Below are positions 6,227 through 11,502 of a DNA stretch of 11,502 nucleotides, piece by piece. The position numbers and the translations under genes are program-made. How positions within the stretch are numbered: the stretch's first letter is position 1; the number at the start of each line of letters is the position of its first letter. Source of the stretch: CAZLLV01 sp964560325. Its GTDB lineage: Bacteria > Acidobacteriota > Thermoanaerobaculia > Multivoradales > DATKCC01. The DNA is taken from positions 1-11,502 of the forward strand of contig CAZLLV010000128.1 in NCBI GenBank assembly GCA_964560325.1, read 5' to 3'. A model generated the notes under the pieces. It worked only from the letters and a program-made list of their open reading frames with translations, did no database searches and was not told where the DNA came from.

Positions 6227-6514
6227 TCAAACCTGGACGGCTCGCTGGATGATCTTGGTGACCCGCCAGCGCTTCCGCTTCGAGAGCGGACGGCAGGACC
6301 GGATCTCCACTCGGTCGCCGACGTTGCACTCGTTCGCCTCGTCGTGCGCCGCGAGCTTCGAGCTGCGCTTCATCTGCCGGTGGTAGAGCGGGTGGTTGAC
6401 CACCTTCTCCACCCGGACGACCACGGTCTTGTCCATCTTCTCGGACACGACCGTACCGACCTTGACCTGGCGCTCGCCCCGCGTCTTCTGGTTCTCTTCC
6501 GTCTTCGTCGCCAT
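6227..6514 (-). CDS. rpsQ: 30S ribosomal protein S17
   Basis: S17 is an OB-fold primary 16S-binding protein needed for early 30S assembly. The 95-residue product has the core VKVGTVVSEKMDKTVVVRVE (17-36), HPLYHRQMKRSSKLAAHDE and NECNVGDRVEIRSCRPLSK, in family order. About 15 polar residues (MATKTEENQKTRGER) precede the core, a modest extension compared with E. coli (84 residues). A TTG at 6535 could add seven residues (MDRGDEE). I prefer the ATG at 6514, with GAGG 10 nt upstream. It is the last gene of the S10 group; only 37 nt follow before rplN, so no separate spc promoter is evident. Confidence 0.95.
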   Translation of the reverse strand: MATKTEENQKTRGERQVKVGTVVSEKMDKTVVVRVEKVVNHPLYHRQMKRSSKLAAHDEANECNVGDRVEIRSCRPLSKRKRWRVTKIIQRAVQV

Positions 6515-6542
6515 CTCTTCGTCGCCTCGATCCAAAGTCGAT

Positions 6543-6740
6543 TTACGCGGTCTCGCGCTTCTTCTCGTTCATCACGGTCAACACCCGGGCCAGGTCGCGG
6601 CGGACCTCGCCGATCCTCGACGGGTTCTCGAGCTGCCCGGTGACCTTCTGGAGGCGCAGGGCGAAGAGCTGCTCGGAGAGCTCCTCGTCGAGCTCGGTCA
6701 GCTCGTCGTCGGTCTTGTGTCGTAGCTCGCTCGCTCGCAT
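6543..6740 (-). CDS. rpmC: 50S ribosomal protein L29
   Basis: L29 is a small two-helix protein at the tunnel exit beside L23, part of the platform for nascent-chain factors. The 65-residue product begins MRASELRHKTDDELTELDEE and continues LSEQLFALRLQKVTGQLENP (21-40), the family block. The second helix is IGEVRRDLARVLTVMNEKK. Length is typical. The ATG at 6740 has AGGAG 8 nt upstream, overlapping the rplP stop (TAGGAG), so termination and initiation are closely linked. It stops with TAA, and 28 nt separate it from rpsQ. Confidence 0.96.
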   Translation of the reverse strand: MRASELRHKTDDELTELDEELSEQLFALRLQKVTGQLENPSRIGEVRRDLARVLTVMNEKKRETA

Positions 6741-6751
6741 GATCCCTGCTC

Positions 6752-7171
6752 CTAGTGCCCCACTCCGTCACGAGCGACGAAGCGCGTCTTGATCGCCAGC
6801 TTGTGCCCCGCGAGGCGCATGGCCTCCTTGGCCAGCTCCTCCGGCACGCCCTCGAGCTCGTAGAGGATGCGGCCCGGCTTGACCACCGCGACCCACTCCT
6901 CCGGCGGGCCTTTGCCCTTGCCCATCCGGGTCTCGAGCGGCTTCTTGGTGACCGGATTGTCCGTGAAGACCCGGATCCTCTCCTTGGCGCCGCGCTTCAC
7001 CCGGCGGGTGATCGAGTTACGGGCCGCCTCGATCTGCCGCGCGGTGACCCACCCGGCCTCGAGCGCCTGGATGCCGTACTCGCCGAAGGCGATGTAGTCG
7101 CCTCCCTTGGCCATCCCGGTGCGGCGGCCGCGCTGCTGCTTTCTGTACTTGACCTTCTTCGGCATCAGCAT
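6752..7171 (-). CDS. rplP: 50S ribosomal protein L16
   Basis: L16 organises the A-site tRNA elbow region of the 50S subunit. The 139-residue product starts MLMPKKVKYRKQQRGRR, the common family N-terminus. It contains IEAARNSITRRVKRG (47-61) and the conserved PLETRMGKGKGPPEEWVA (78-95). Arg82 aligns with E. coli Arg81, the residue hydroxylated by the YcfD oxygenase; whether that happens here is unknown. The C-terminal block is ILYELEGVPEELAKEAMRL. Two ATGs are possible (7171 and 7165); GAGAGG 11 nt before the first, and the family pattern MLMPK, favour 7171. The TAG stop overlaps the rpmC ribosome binding site. Confidence 0.97.
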   Translation of the reverse strand: MLMPKKVKYRKQQRGRRTGMAKGGDYIAFGEYGIQALEAGWVTARQIEAARNSITRRVKRGAKERIRVFTDNPVTKKPLETRMGKGKGPPEEWVAVVKPGRILYELEGVPEELAKEAMRLAGHKLAIKTRFVARDGVGH

Positions 7172-7248
7172 GATGCGTATTTCCTCTCGGTCACCTCGGA
7201 CGAACCGTCAACGGCGGCGCCTCTCGGATCATTCCGGATCATTCCCAT
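7165..7248 (-). CDS. Possible 27-codon small ORF between rpsC and rplP
   Basis: An ATG at 7248 opens a 27-residue frame (starts MGMIRNDPRG, ends TERKYASC). Its TGA at 7165-7167 lies inside the start of rplP: the rplP sequence ATGCTGATG contains this stop. It starts 4 nt after the rpsC stop, with GGTG a few bases upstream. It could be a coupling ORF carrying ribosomes from rpsC to rplP, the remnant of a longer S3 tail put out of frame, or chance. The tandem duplication lies inside it. I recognise no similarity and give it low confidence as a gene. Confidence 0.2.
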   Translation of the reverse strand: MGMIRNDPRGAAVDGSSEVTERKYASC

Positions 7249-7252
7249 GTCT
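7172..7252 (-). other. Widest intra-cluster gap (rpsC to rplP), 81 nt
   Basis: Most gaps in this cluster are 2-40 nt; this one is 81. It holds a 10-bp tandem duplication just after the rpsC stop and a GGCGCC palindrome. GAGAGG at 7183-7188 is the likely ribosome binding site of rplP, 11 nt before its ATG. A 27-codon small ORF (7165-7248) spans nearly the whole gap. A TTGACG hexamer is present, but no convincing -10 box lies at the right distance, so I call no promoter. No intrinsic terminator is seen. Confidence 0.6.
7226..7245. repeat. Perfect 10-bp tandem duplication in the rpsC-rplP gap
   Basis: On the plus strand GGATCATTCC occurs twice back to back (7226-7235 and 7236-7245), reading GGAATGATCC twice on the coding strand. 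The repeat begins 7 nt past the rpsC stop. A 10-bp unit is not a multiple of 3, so gain or loss of a copy would shift any reading frame crossing it. It most likely arose by replication slippage. Confidence 0.85.
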
Positions 7253-7903
7253 TCACACCGCCGAGCGGCGCGCCTTCTCCCGCAGCATCTCGCCCTTGTA
7301 GATCCACACCTTGACGCCGATCACGCCGTAGGTGGTCTTCGCCTCGGCCAGGCCGAAGTCGATGTCCGCCTTGAGCGTGTGGAGCGGCAGGCGCCCGTCC
7401 TGGTACCACTCGGTGCGGGCGATCTCGGAGCCGCCGAGGCGGCCGCCGACCATGATCTTCACGCCCTTGGCGCCGAACCGGAAGCTCGACTCCATCGCCT
7501 TCTTCATGGCGCGGCGGAACGAGACCCGGCGCTCGAGCTGCCCGGCGATCGACTCCGCCAGGAGCTGCGCGTCGAGCTCCGGGCGCTGGATCTCCTGGAT
7601 GTTGATGTGGACCTCGCGGCCGAGCTCCTTCTGGAGGTCGTCGCGCAGCTTGTCCACCTCCGCTCCCTTGCGGCCGATGATGATGCCCGGCCGGGAGGTG
7701 TAGATCGTCACCCGCAGCTTGTCGGCCGCGCGCTCGATGTCGATCTCGGAGACGCCGGCGTGGAACAGGCGCTTCTTGAGCTTGCGCCGGAGCTGCAAGT
7801 CCTCGTGGAGGATCTCCGCGTAGCGGTCCTCCGCGTACCACCGCGAGTGCCAGGTCTTGTTGTAGACCAGGCGAAAGCCGTACGGATGAGTTTTCTGACC
7901 CAC
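7253..7903 (-). CDS. rpsC: 30S ribosomal protein S3 (GTG start)
   Basis: S3 sits at the mRNA entry channel and with S4 and S5 forms the ribosomal helicase. The 216-residue product begins GQKTHPYGFRL after a GTG start. The KH type II domain has its GXXG loop as GRKG at 77-80 (RPGIIIGRKG). The C-terminal S3 domain carries VSFRRAMKKAMESSFRFGAKG and MVGGRLGGSEIARTEWYQDG, in order. The frame is open upstream into rplV, but family starts agree with the GTG at 7903, which follows the rplV stop by 2 nt. The protein ends soon after WIYKGEML, so the basic C-terminal tail of E. coli S3 is mostly missing. An unusual 81-nt gap follows. Confidence 0.96.
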   Translation of the reverse strand: MGQKTHPYGFRLVYNKTWHSRWYAEDRYAEILHEDLQLRRKLKKRLFHAGVSEIDIERAADKLRVTIYTSRPGIIIGRKGAEVDKLRDDLQKELGREVHINIQEIQRPELDAQLLAESIAGQLERRVSFRRAMKKAMESSFRFGAKGVKIMVGGRLGGSEIARTEWYQDGRLPLHTLKADIDFGLAEAKTTYGVIGVKVWIYKGEMLREKARRSAV

Positions 7904-7905
7904 GT

Positions 7906-8250
7906 TCAGTCGCCCTTCTTCGTGTCGAGCTTGATGGTGATGTGGCTCTGGCGCTTCAAGACCCGGTGCGCACGGCCCATGGGAGCGGCCCGCAGGCGCT
8001 TGAGCATCGGGCCGCCGTCGACGAAGATCTCCTTGACGTAGAGACGATCGACGTCCACCCCGTCCTCGCGCTGCTCGGCGTTGGCGATCGCCGACTTCAG
8101 GCACTTGCCCACGTGCCGGGCCGCCGACTTCGTGCTGAGCGCGAGCATGTTCGTCGCGTCCTGGACGCCCTTGCCGCGGATCAGGTCCGCCACCAGGCGG
8201 ACCTTCTGCGGAGACGCCTGCAGATACCGGAGCTTCGCTGTCACTTCCAT
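7906..8250 (-). CDS. rplV: 50S ribosomal protein L22
   Basis: L22 has a globular domain on the subunit surface and a long beta-hairpin that reaches the exit-tunnel constriction, where alterations give macrolide resistance in known bacteria. The 114-residue product begins MEVTAKLRYLQASPQKVRL and has the standard VADLIRGKGVQDATNML. The hairpin is the segment GPMLKRLRAAPMGRAHRV (80-97), which looks normal with no insertion or deletion. It ends IKLDTKKGD. The ATG at 8250 has AAGGAA upstream. Its TGA is followed after only 2 nt by the rpsC start, so the two are probably translationally coupled. Confidence 0.97.
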   Translation of the reverse strand: MEVTAKLRYLQASPQKVRLVADLIRGKGVQDATNMLALSTKSAARHVGKCLKSAIANAEQREDGVDVDRLYVKEIFVDGGPMLKRLRAAPMGRAHRVLKRQSHITIKLDTKKGD

Positions 8251-8284
8251 CGCTTCCGTTCCTTTTTGATCGTCGCGCCCGGCG

Positions 8285-8569
8285 TCAGCGCAGGCGGGCG
8301 CCCTTTTCCTTCTTGCCGCCGTGGCTGCGGAAGGTGCGGGTCATGGCGAACTCCCCGAGCTTGTGACCGACCATGTTCTCGCTCACGTAGACCGGGATGA
8401 AGCGCATTCCGTTGTGGACCGCGATGGTGTGTCCCACCATCTCGGGAGTGATCGTCGAGCGCCGCGACCAGGTCTTGATGACCCGCTTGTCGCCCCGCTC
8501 GTTCTGAGCGTCGACCTTCTCCAGGAGATGGTCGTCGATGTAATAGCCCTTCTTCAACGATCGCGCCAT
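8285..8569 (-). CDS. rpsS: 30S ribosomal protein S19
   Basis: S19 lies in the 30S head, pairs with S13 and contacts A-site tRNA and the inter-subunit bridge. The 94-residue protein starts MARSLKKGYYIDDHLLEKV and carries the family block IKTWSRRSTITPEMVGHT (31-48), then IAVHNGMRFIPVYV and ENMVGHKLGEFAMTRTFRSH. Length and sequence are entirely standard. GAGG is placed 8 nt before the ATG at 8569 and overlaps the region between the rplB stop and this start (14 nt). A 34-nt gap separates its stop from rplV. Confidence 0.98.
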   Translation of the reverse strand: MARSLKKGYYIDDHLLEKVDAQNERGDKRVIKTWSRRSTITPEMVGHTIAVHNGMRFIPVYVSENMVGHKLGEFAMTRTFRSHGGKKEKGARLR

Positions 8570-8583
8570 GATCTAGCCCTCGC

Positions 8584-9411
8584 TCACTTCTGCTTGCGCC
8601 GGCGCACGATCATCTTCTGCGTGCGCTTGTTGTTTCGGGTCTTGTAGCCCTTCGTCGGCTTGCCCCACGGCGTCGTGGGATGGCGGCCGCCCGAGGAGCG
8701 TCCCTCGCCGCCACCCATCGGGTGGTCGACCGGGTTCATCACCACGCCGCGGTTGTGCGGCCGGCGGCCGAGCCAGCGCTTGCGCCCGGCCTTGCCGAGC
8801 GAAAGATTCTCGTGCTCCAGATTGCCGACCTGGCCGACGGTGGCGTAGCAGTCGACGTGCACCCGGCGGACCTCGGTGGAGGGCAGCCGGACCTGCGCGT
8901 ACTGACCCTCCTTCGCCACGAGCTGGGCGCCGGCGCCCGCGGCCCGAACCATCTGACCGCCCTTGCCGATCTTCAGCTCGATGTTGTGGATCACCGTGCC
9001 GAGCGGGATCTTGCCGAGCGGCAGGGAGCACCCGACGTTGACCGGTGCGTCCTCGCCCGCCACCACCTCGTCGCCGACCGACAGGTCGCGCGGCCAGAGG
9101 ATGTAGCGCTTCTCGCCGTCGGCGTAGTGCAGCAGCGCGATGCGCGCCGAACGGTTCGGGTCGTACTCGATCGACGCGACCGTCGCCGGCACATCGCGCT
9201 TGTCGCGGCGGAAGTCGATCTTCCGGTAGCGCCGCTTGTGGCCGCCGCCCCGGAACCAGATCGTTTGCTCGCCCTGGTTGTTGCGGCCGCCGCTCTGCTT
9301 CTTCCCCTTGGTGAGGGGTTTGTGCGGCGTCGCCCGGGTGATCTCCTCGAAGCCCGAGTAGGTCTGGTTCCGGCTCGCCGGATTCGTCGGCTTGATCTGT
9401 TTGATGCCCAT
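8584..9411 (-). CDS. rplB: 50S ribosomal protein L2
   Basis: L2 is one of the most conserved 50S proteins, needed for subunit association and for the peptidyl-transferase region. At 275 residues it matches the usual length (273-277). It opens MGIKQIKPTNPASRNQ and includes GGGHKRRYRKIDFRR (55-69) and the RNA-binding SH3-like part around IEYDPNRSARIALLHY. The C-terminal signature GVVMNPVDHPMGGGEG (222-237) contains His230, equivalent to E. coli His229 long discussed for peptidyl-transferase function. The basic tail ends RRRKQK. GGAAGGGA lies upstream of the ATG at 9411. The stop is 14 nt before rpsS. Confidence 0.98.
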   Translation of the reverse strand: MGIKQIKPTNPASRNQTYSGFEEITRATPHKPLTKGKKQSGGRNNQGEQTIWFRGGGHKRRYRKIDFRRDKRDVPATVASIEYDPNRSARIALLHYADGEKRYILWPRDLSVGDEVVAGEDAPVNVGCSLPLGKIPLGTVIHNIELKIGKGGQMVRAAGAGAQLVAKEGQYAQVRLPSTEVRRVHVDCYATVGQVGNLEHENLSLGKAGRKRWLGRRPHNRGVVMNPVDHPMGGGEGRSSGGRHPTTPWGKPTKGYKTRNNKRTQKMIVRRRKQK

Positions 9412-9451
9412 GAGTCGTGTATCCCTTCCAGTTCGTTCTTCGGGTCCTGAT

Positions 9452-9742
9452 TCAGATTCCCTCGAAGAACTCGATGGGCTTCTCTCCCTCGGCCAGGCGG
9501 ACGTAGGCCTTCTTCCAGTCCGGCCGGCGGCCGACGAAGCGCCCCTGGCGCCGGGTCTTGCCGTGCATCCGGGCGACCCGGACCTCGGCCACCTTGCGGT
9601 CGAACTGGGTCTCGATCGCCCGCTTGATCTCGATCTTGTTGGCGTCGCGCGCCACCTCGAAGGCGACGACGTTCGCGTCGTCGCGAAGCTCGGTCGACTT
9701 CTCGGTGATGAGCGGCCGGCGGATGACGTCCTGGATCCTCAT
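9452..9742 (-). CDS. rplW: 50S ribosomal protein L23
   Basis: L23 sits at the tunnel exit and docks trigger factor, SRP and the SecYEG translocon. The 96-residue product begins MRIQDVIRRPLITEKSTEL, the family signature (IxxPxxTEK). It continues FEVARDANKIEIKRAIETQF (28-47), then KVAEVRVARMHGKTRR and a basic C-terminal part with GRRPDWKKAYVRL. Length is family-typical (about 95-100). The frame is open well upstream, inside rplD, but that extension is low-complexity shadow coding. The ATG at 9742 overlaps the rplD stop by 4 nt (ATGA), the usual sign of translational coupling. A 40-nt gap follows before rplB. Confidence 0.97.
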   Translation of the reverse strand: MRIQDVIRRPLITEKSTELRDDANVVAFEVARDANKIEIKRAIETQFDRKVAEVRVARMHGKTRRQGRFVGRRPDWKKAYVRLAEGEKPIEFFEGI

Positions 9743-10362
9743 CGGTCGAGCACCTCCAGCAGTCGAGTCAGGGCCGGCTCGGAGAACACCACGTACGGCC
9801 GCGCGACCACGTCGTAGACGTTGACGCCGAGGGCGTCGACGGTCTTCGTGGCCGGGATGTTGCGCGACGCCAGCTCGAGGTTGCGATTGTCGCGCTCGTC
9901 GACCAGCAGCACCTTGCCGTCGATCCCCAGGCCGCCGAGGCGGCCGGCGAAGTCCTTCGTCCGGTGGCTGTCGAGCTCCAGGCTGTCGAGGACCACCATG
10001 CGGTCCTCGGCGAGCGCCCGCGACAGGGCGGACTTCAGGGCGTTGCGCTTCTCGCGTGCCGTGACCTTCTTCTCGTAGTTGCGCGGCTTCGGGCCGTGGA
10101 CGGTGCCGCCGGTGCGCCAGAGGGGGCTTCGGATCGAGCCCACGCGGGCGCGGCCGGTCCCCTTCTGCCGCCACGGCTTCTTGCCACCGCCGGAGACTTC
10201 GGCGCGGCCCTTGGTCTTGTGCGTGCCGGCGCGCTGGGCGGCGCGGATCGCCTCGACCACCACGTGGATCAGGTGCTCGTTGTACGGGTACTCGAAGACC
10301 GACTCCGGCACTTCGAGATCCTTGACCCGCTCGTTCGACAGGTTCTTGACGGTGATCTTCAT
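9739..10362 (-). CDS. rplD: 50S ribosomal protein L4
   Basis: L4 is a primary 23S-binding protein whose extended loop lines the narrow part of the exit tunnel opposite L22. The 207-residue protein has the L4 core signature: GGGKKPWRQKGTGRARVGS (residues ~58-76), then SPLWRTGGTVHGPKPRNY. This Arg/Gly-rich stretch is the tunnel loop. The C-terminal half carries the Rossmann-like alpha/beta fold (MVVLDSLEL, GKVLLVDERDNRNLELASRN). Length is close to E. coli L4 (201). In gammaproteobacteria L4 represses the S10 operon; no matching leader is visible here. The start at 10362 follows rplC by 4 nt with GGGGA upstream. The stop overlaps the rplW start in an ATGA. Confidence 0.97.
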   Translation of the reverse strand: MKITVKNLSNERVKDLEVPESVFEYPYNEHLIHVVVEAIRAAQRAGTHKTKGRAEVSGGGKKPWRQKGTGRARVGSIRSPLWRTGGTVHGPKPRNYEKKVTAREKRNALKSALSRALAEDRMVVLDSLELDSHRTKDFAGRLGGLGIDGKVLLVDERDNRNLELASRNIPATKTVDALGVNVYDVVARPYVVFSEPALTRLLEVLDR

Positions 10363-10366
10363 CGCA

Positions 10367-10996
10367 TCATCCCCGCTTCGCCCGGCGCAACTGGAGGAGG
10401 CCCTGCTTCGGCCCCGGCACCGCGCCCCGGAGGTAGAGGAGATCGTTCTCCTCGTCCACCTTGACGACCTGGACGTTCTTGACGGTGATCCGCTTGTTGC
10501 CGGTCTGGCCCGGCAGGCGGGTGCCCGGGTAGACCCGGGACGGGAACGCCGACTGGCCGATCGAGCCCGGGGCGCGATGGAACATCGAGCCGTGGCTCGC
10601 CTTGCCGCCGCCGAACCCGTGACGCTTGATCACGCCCTGGAAGCCCTTGCCCTTGCTCTTCGCCGTCACGTCCACGTACTCGTCGACCTCGAAGATCGAG
10701 CACTTCACCGAGTCGCCGGTCGAGAGCTCGTCACCGTCGCCCACCGCGAACTCGACCAGGTCGCGCGTCGGCGCCACGCCGGCCTTCTCGAAGTGGCCCC
10801 GGAGGCCCGCCGGCACCTTGCGCGGCGCCCGCTCTTCGACCAGGCCGACCTGGACCGCGCGATAGCCGTCGCGGTCGTCGTCCTTGACCTGGACGACCAG
10901 GCAAGGACCGGCCTTGACCACGGTCACCGGGACGGCGGTGCCGTCCTCCATGTAGATCTGGGTCATGCCCAGCTTCTTTCCCAAGATGCCTTGCAT
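10367..10996 (-). CDS. rplC: 50S ribosomal protein L3
   Basis: L3 binds 23S rRNA early in assembly and sends a loop toward the peptidyl-transferase centre. The 209-residue product starts MQGILGKKLGMTQIY, the family N-terminus. The central loop has GSIGQSAFPSRVYPGTR (144-160), then PGQTGN. Gln164 matches the glutamine methylated in E. coli L3 (Gln150), so an L3 methyltransferase may act on it. An in-frame GTG five codons upstream (11011) overlaps the rpsJ stop and would add MRGSP. I reject it because GAGGGG at 11004-11009 lies 7 nt before the ATG at 10996, and family members begin at that methionine. The stop is 4 nt before rplD. Confidence 0.96.
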   Translation of the reverse strand: MQGILGKKLGMTQIYMEDGTAVPVTVVKAGPCLVVQVKDDDRDGYRAVQVGLVEERAPRKVPAGLRGHFEKAGVAPTRDLVEFAVGDGDELSTGDSVKCSIFEVDEYVDVTAKSKGKGFQGVIKRHGFGGGKASHGSMFHRAPGSIGQSAFPSRVYPGTRLPGQTGNKRITVKNVQVVKVDEENDLLYLRGAVPGPKQGLLQLRRAKRG

Positions 10997-11003
10997 CGGA
11001 CTG

Positions 11004-11009
11004 CCCCTC
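11004..11009 (-). promoter_or_regulatory. Ribosome binding site for rplC that decides its start
   Basis: On the minus strand GAGGGG ends 7 nt before the ATG at 10996. This is near-ideal spacing to the anti-Shine-Dalgarno end of 16S rRNA. It overlaps the rpsJ stop codon and lies inside the alternative reading from the GTG at 11011, so it argues for the internal ATG as the real rplC start. Confidence 0.75.
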
Positions 11010-11325
11010 ACTTGCCGAATGCCTTGATTTCGACGTCCACGCCGGCCGGCAGCTCGAGCTTCATGAGCGCGTCGACCGTCTGCGCCGTCGGCTCGAAGAT
11101 GTCGAGGAGCCGCTTGTGCGTGCGGATCTCGAACTGCTCGCGGGACTTCTTGTCCACGTGCGGCGACCGGTTCACGGTGTACTTCGAGATGTGCGTGGGC
11201 AGCGGGATCGGTCCCACCACCCGCGCGCCCGTCCGCCGCGCCGTGTCCACGATCTCGTGAGTCGAGGTATCGAGGATCCGGTAGTCGTAGGCCTTCAGGC
11301 GAATTCGGATCTTCTCGTTCATCAT
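11008..11325 (-). CDS. rpsJ: 30S ribosomal protein S10
   Basis: S10 is a small-subunit head protein that in many bacteria also binds NusB in transcription antitermination. The 105-residue product begins MMNEKIRIRLKAYDYRILD and contains the family motifs GARVVGPIPLPT (residues ~33-44) and SREQFEIRTHKRLLDI (~61-76). It ends in a typical VDVEIKAFGK. Length matches the family (about 102-105). Two adjacent ATG codons are possible starts (11325 and 11322). GAGG lies 9 nt before the first, which I chose. It is the first gene of the S10 group, 34 nt after tuf, and its stop is 11 nt before the rplC start. No long untranslated leader of the E. coli L4-binding type fits upstream. Confidence 0.97.
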   Translation of the reverse strand: MMNEKIRIRLKAYDYRILDTSTHEIVDTARRTGARVVGPIPLPTHISKYTVNRSPHVDKKSREQFEIRTHKRLLDIFEPTAQTVDALMKLELPAGVDVEIKAFGK

Positions 11326-11359
11326 CGGTTCAGTCCTCGGTCGCTGGCAGCGATCCGGC

Positions 11360-11502
<143 letters not shown>

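Noticed and set aside
7172..7252. Promoter for rplP using TTGACG in the gap
   Set aside because: No -10-like hexamer sits at 16-18 nt; the only AT-rich bases (AAATAC) are too far away, next to the rplP start.
7904..8104. N-terminal extension of S3 upstream of 7903
   Set aside because: This is open frame inside rplV. The family starts at the GTG at 7903, 2 nt after the rplV stop.
9743..10174. N-terminal extension of L23 upstream of 9742
   Set aside because: This is rplD in another frame. The ATGA overlap and the family N-terminus fix the L23 start at 9742.

Overview
This window is one continuous block of translation genes, all on the minus strand, so transcription runs from right (11502) to left (1). 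It is the classic bacterial str/S10/spc ribosomal-protein supercluster. In transcription order: the 3' end of tuf (EF-Tu), the S10 group (rpsJ, rplC, rplD, rplW, rplB, rpsS, rplV, rpsC, rplP, rpmC, rpsQ), the spc group (rplN, rplX, rplE, rpsN, rpsH, rplF, rplR, rpsE, rpmD, rplO, secY), then adk and the start of infA.

All full-length genes appear intact, with family-typical lengths. Gaps are mostly 2-40 nt. Several junctions overlap: rplD/rplW and rplO/secY by 4 nt, and rplN/rplX by 1 nt. The tuf-rpsJ gap (34 nt) and the rpsQ-rplN gap (37 nt) are too short for obvious separate promoters with leaders, so the cluster probably reads as one very long transcript. The widest gaps are rpsC-rplP (81 nt, with a 10-bp tandem duplication and a 27-codon small ORF) and adk-infA (69 nt, with a strong hairpin lacking a U-run).

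Together the genes make core parts of both ribosomal subunits (peptidyl-transferase and exit-tunnel proteins L2, L3, L4, L16, L22, L23; decoding and mRNA-path proteins S3, S5, S8, S10, S14, S17, S19), the SecY membrane channel at the tunnel exit, adenylate kinase, and the factors IF-1 and EF-Tu.

The DNA is GC-rich with strong third-position G/C bias, and this produces many long spurious antisense ORFs. Gene order, zinc-type S14, a lidless Adk and the SecY/IF-1 sequence style suggest a high-GC, non-proteobacterial bacterium. Acidobacteriota is my best guess, but the phylum is low-confidence inference. The usual map gene between adk and infA is absent here. I found no mobile element, CRISPR array, tRNA, rRNA or accessory gene, and no evidence of a new biological system. 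The points worth a second look are small: start-codon choices, the two structured gaps, a rare-codon patch in secY and short terminal extensions.
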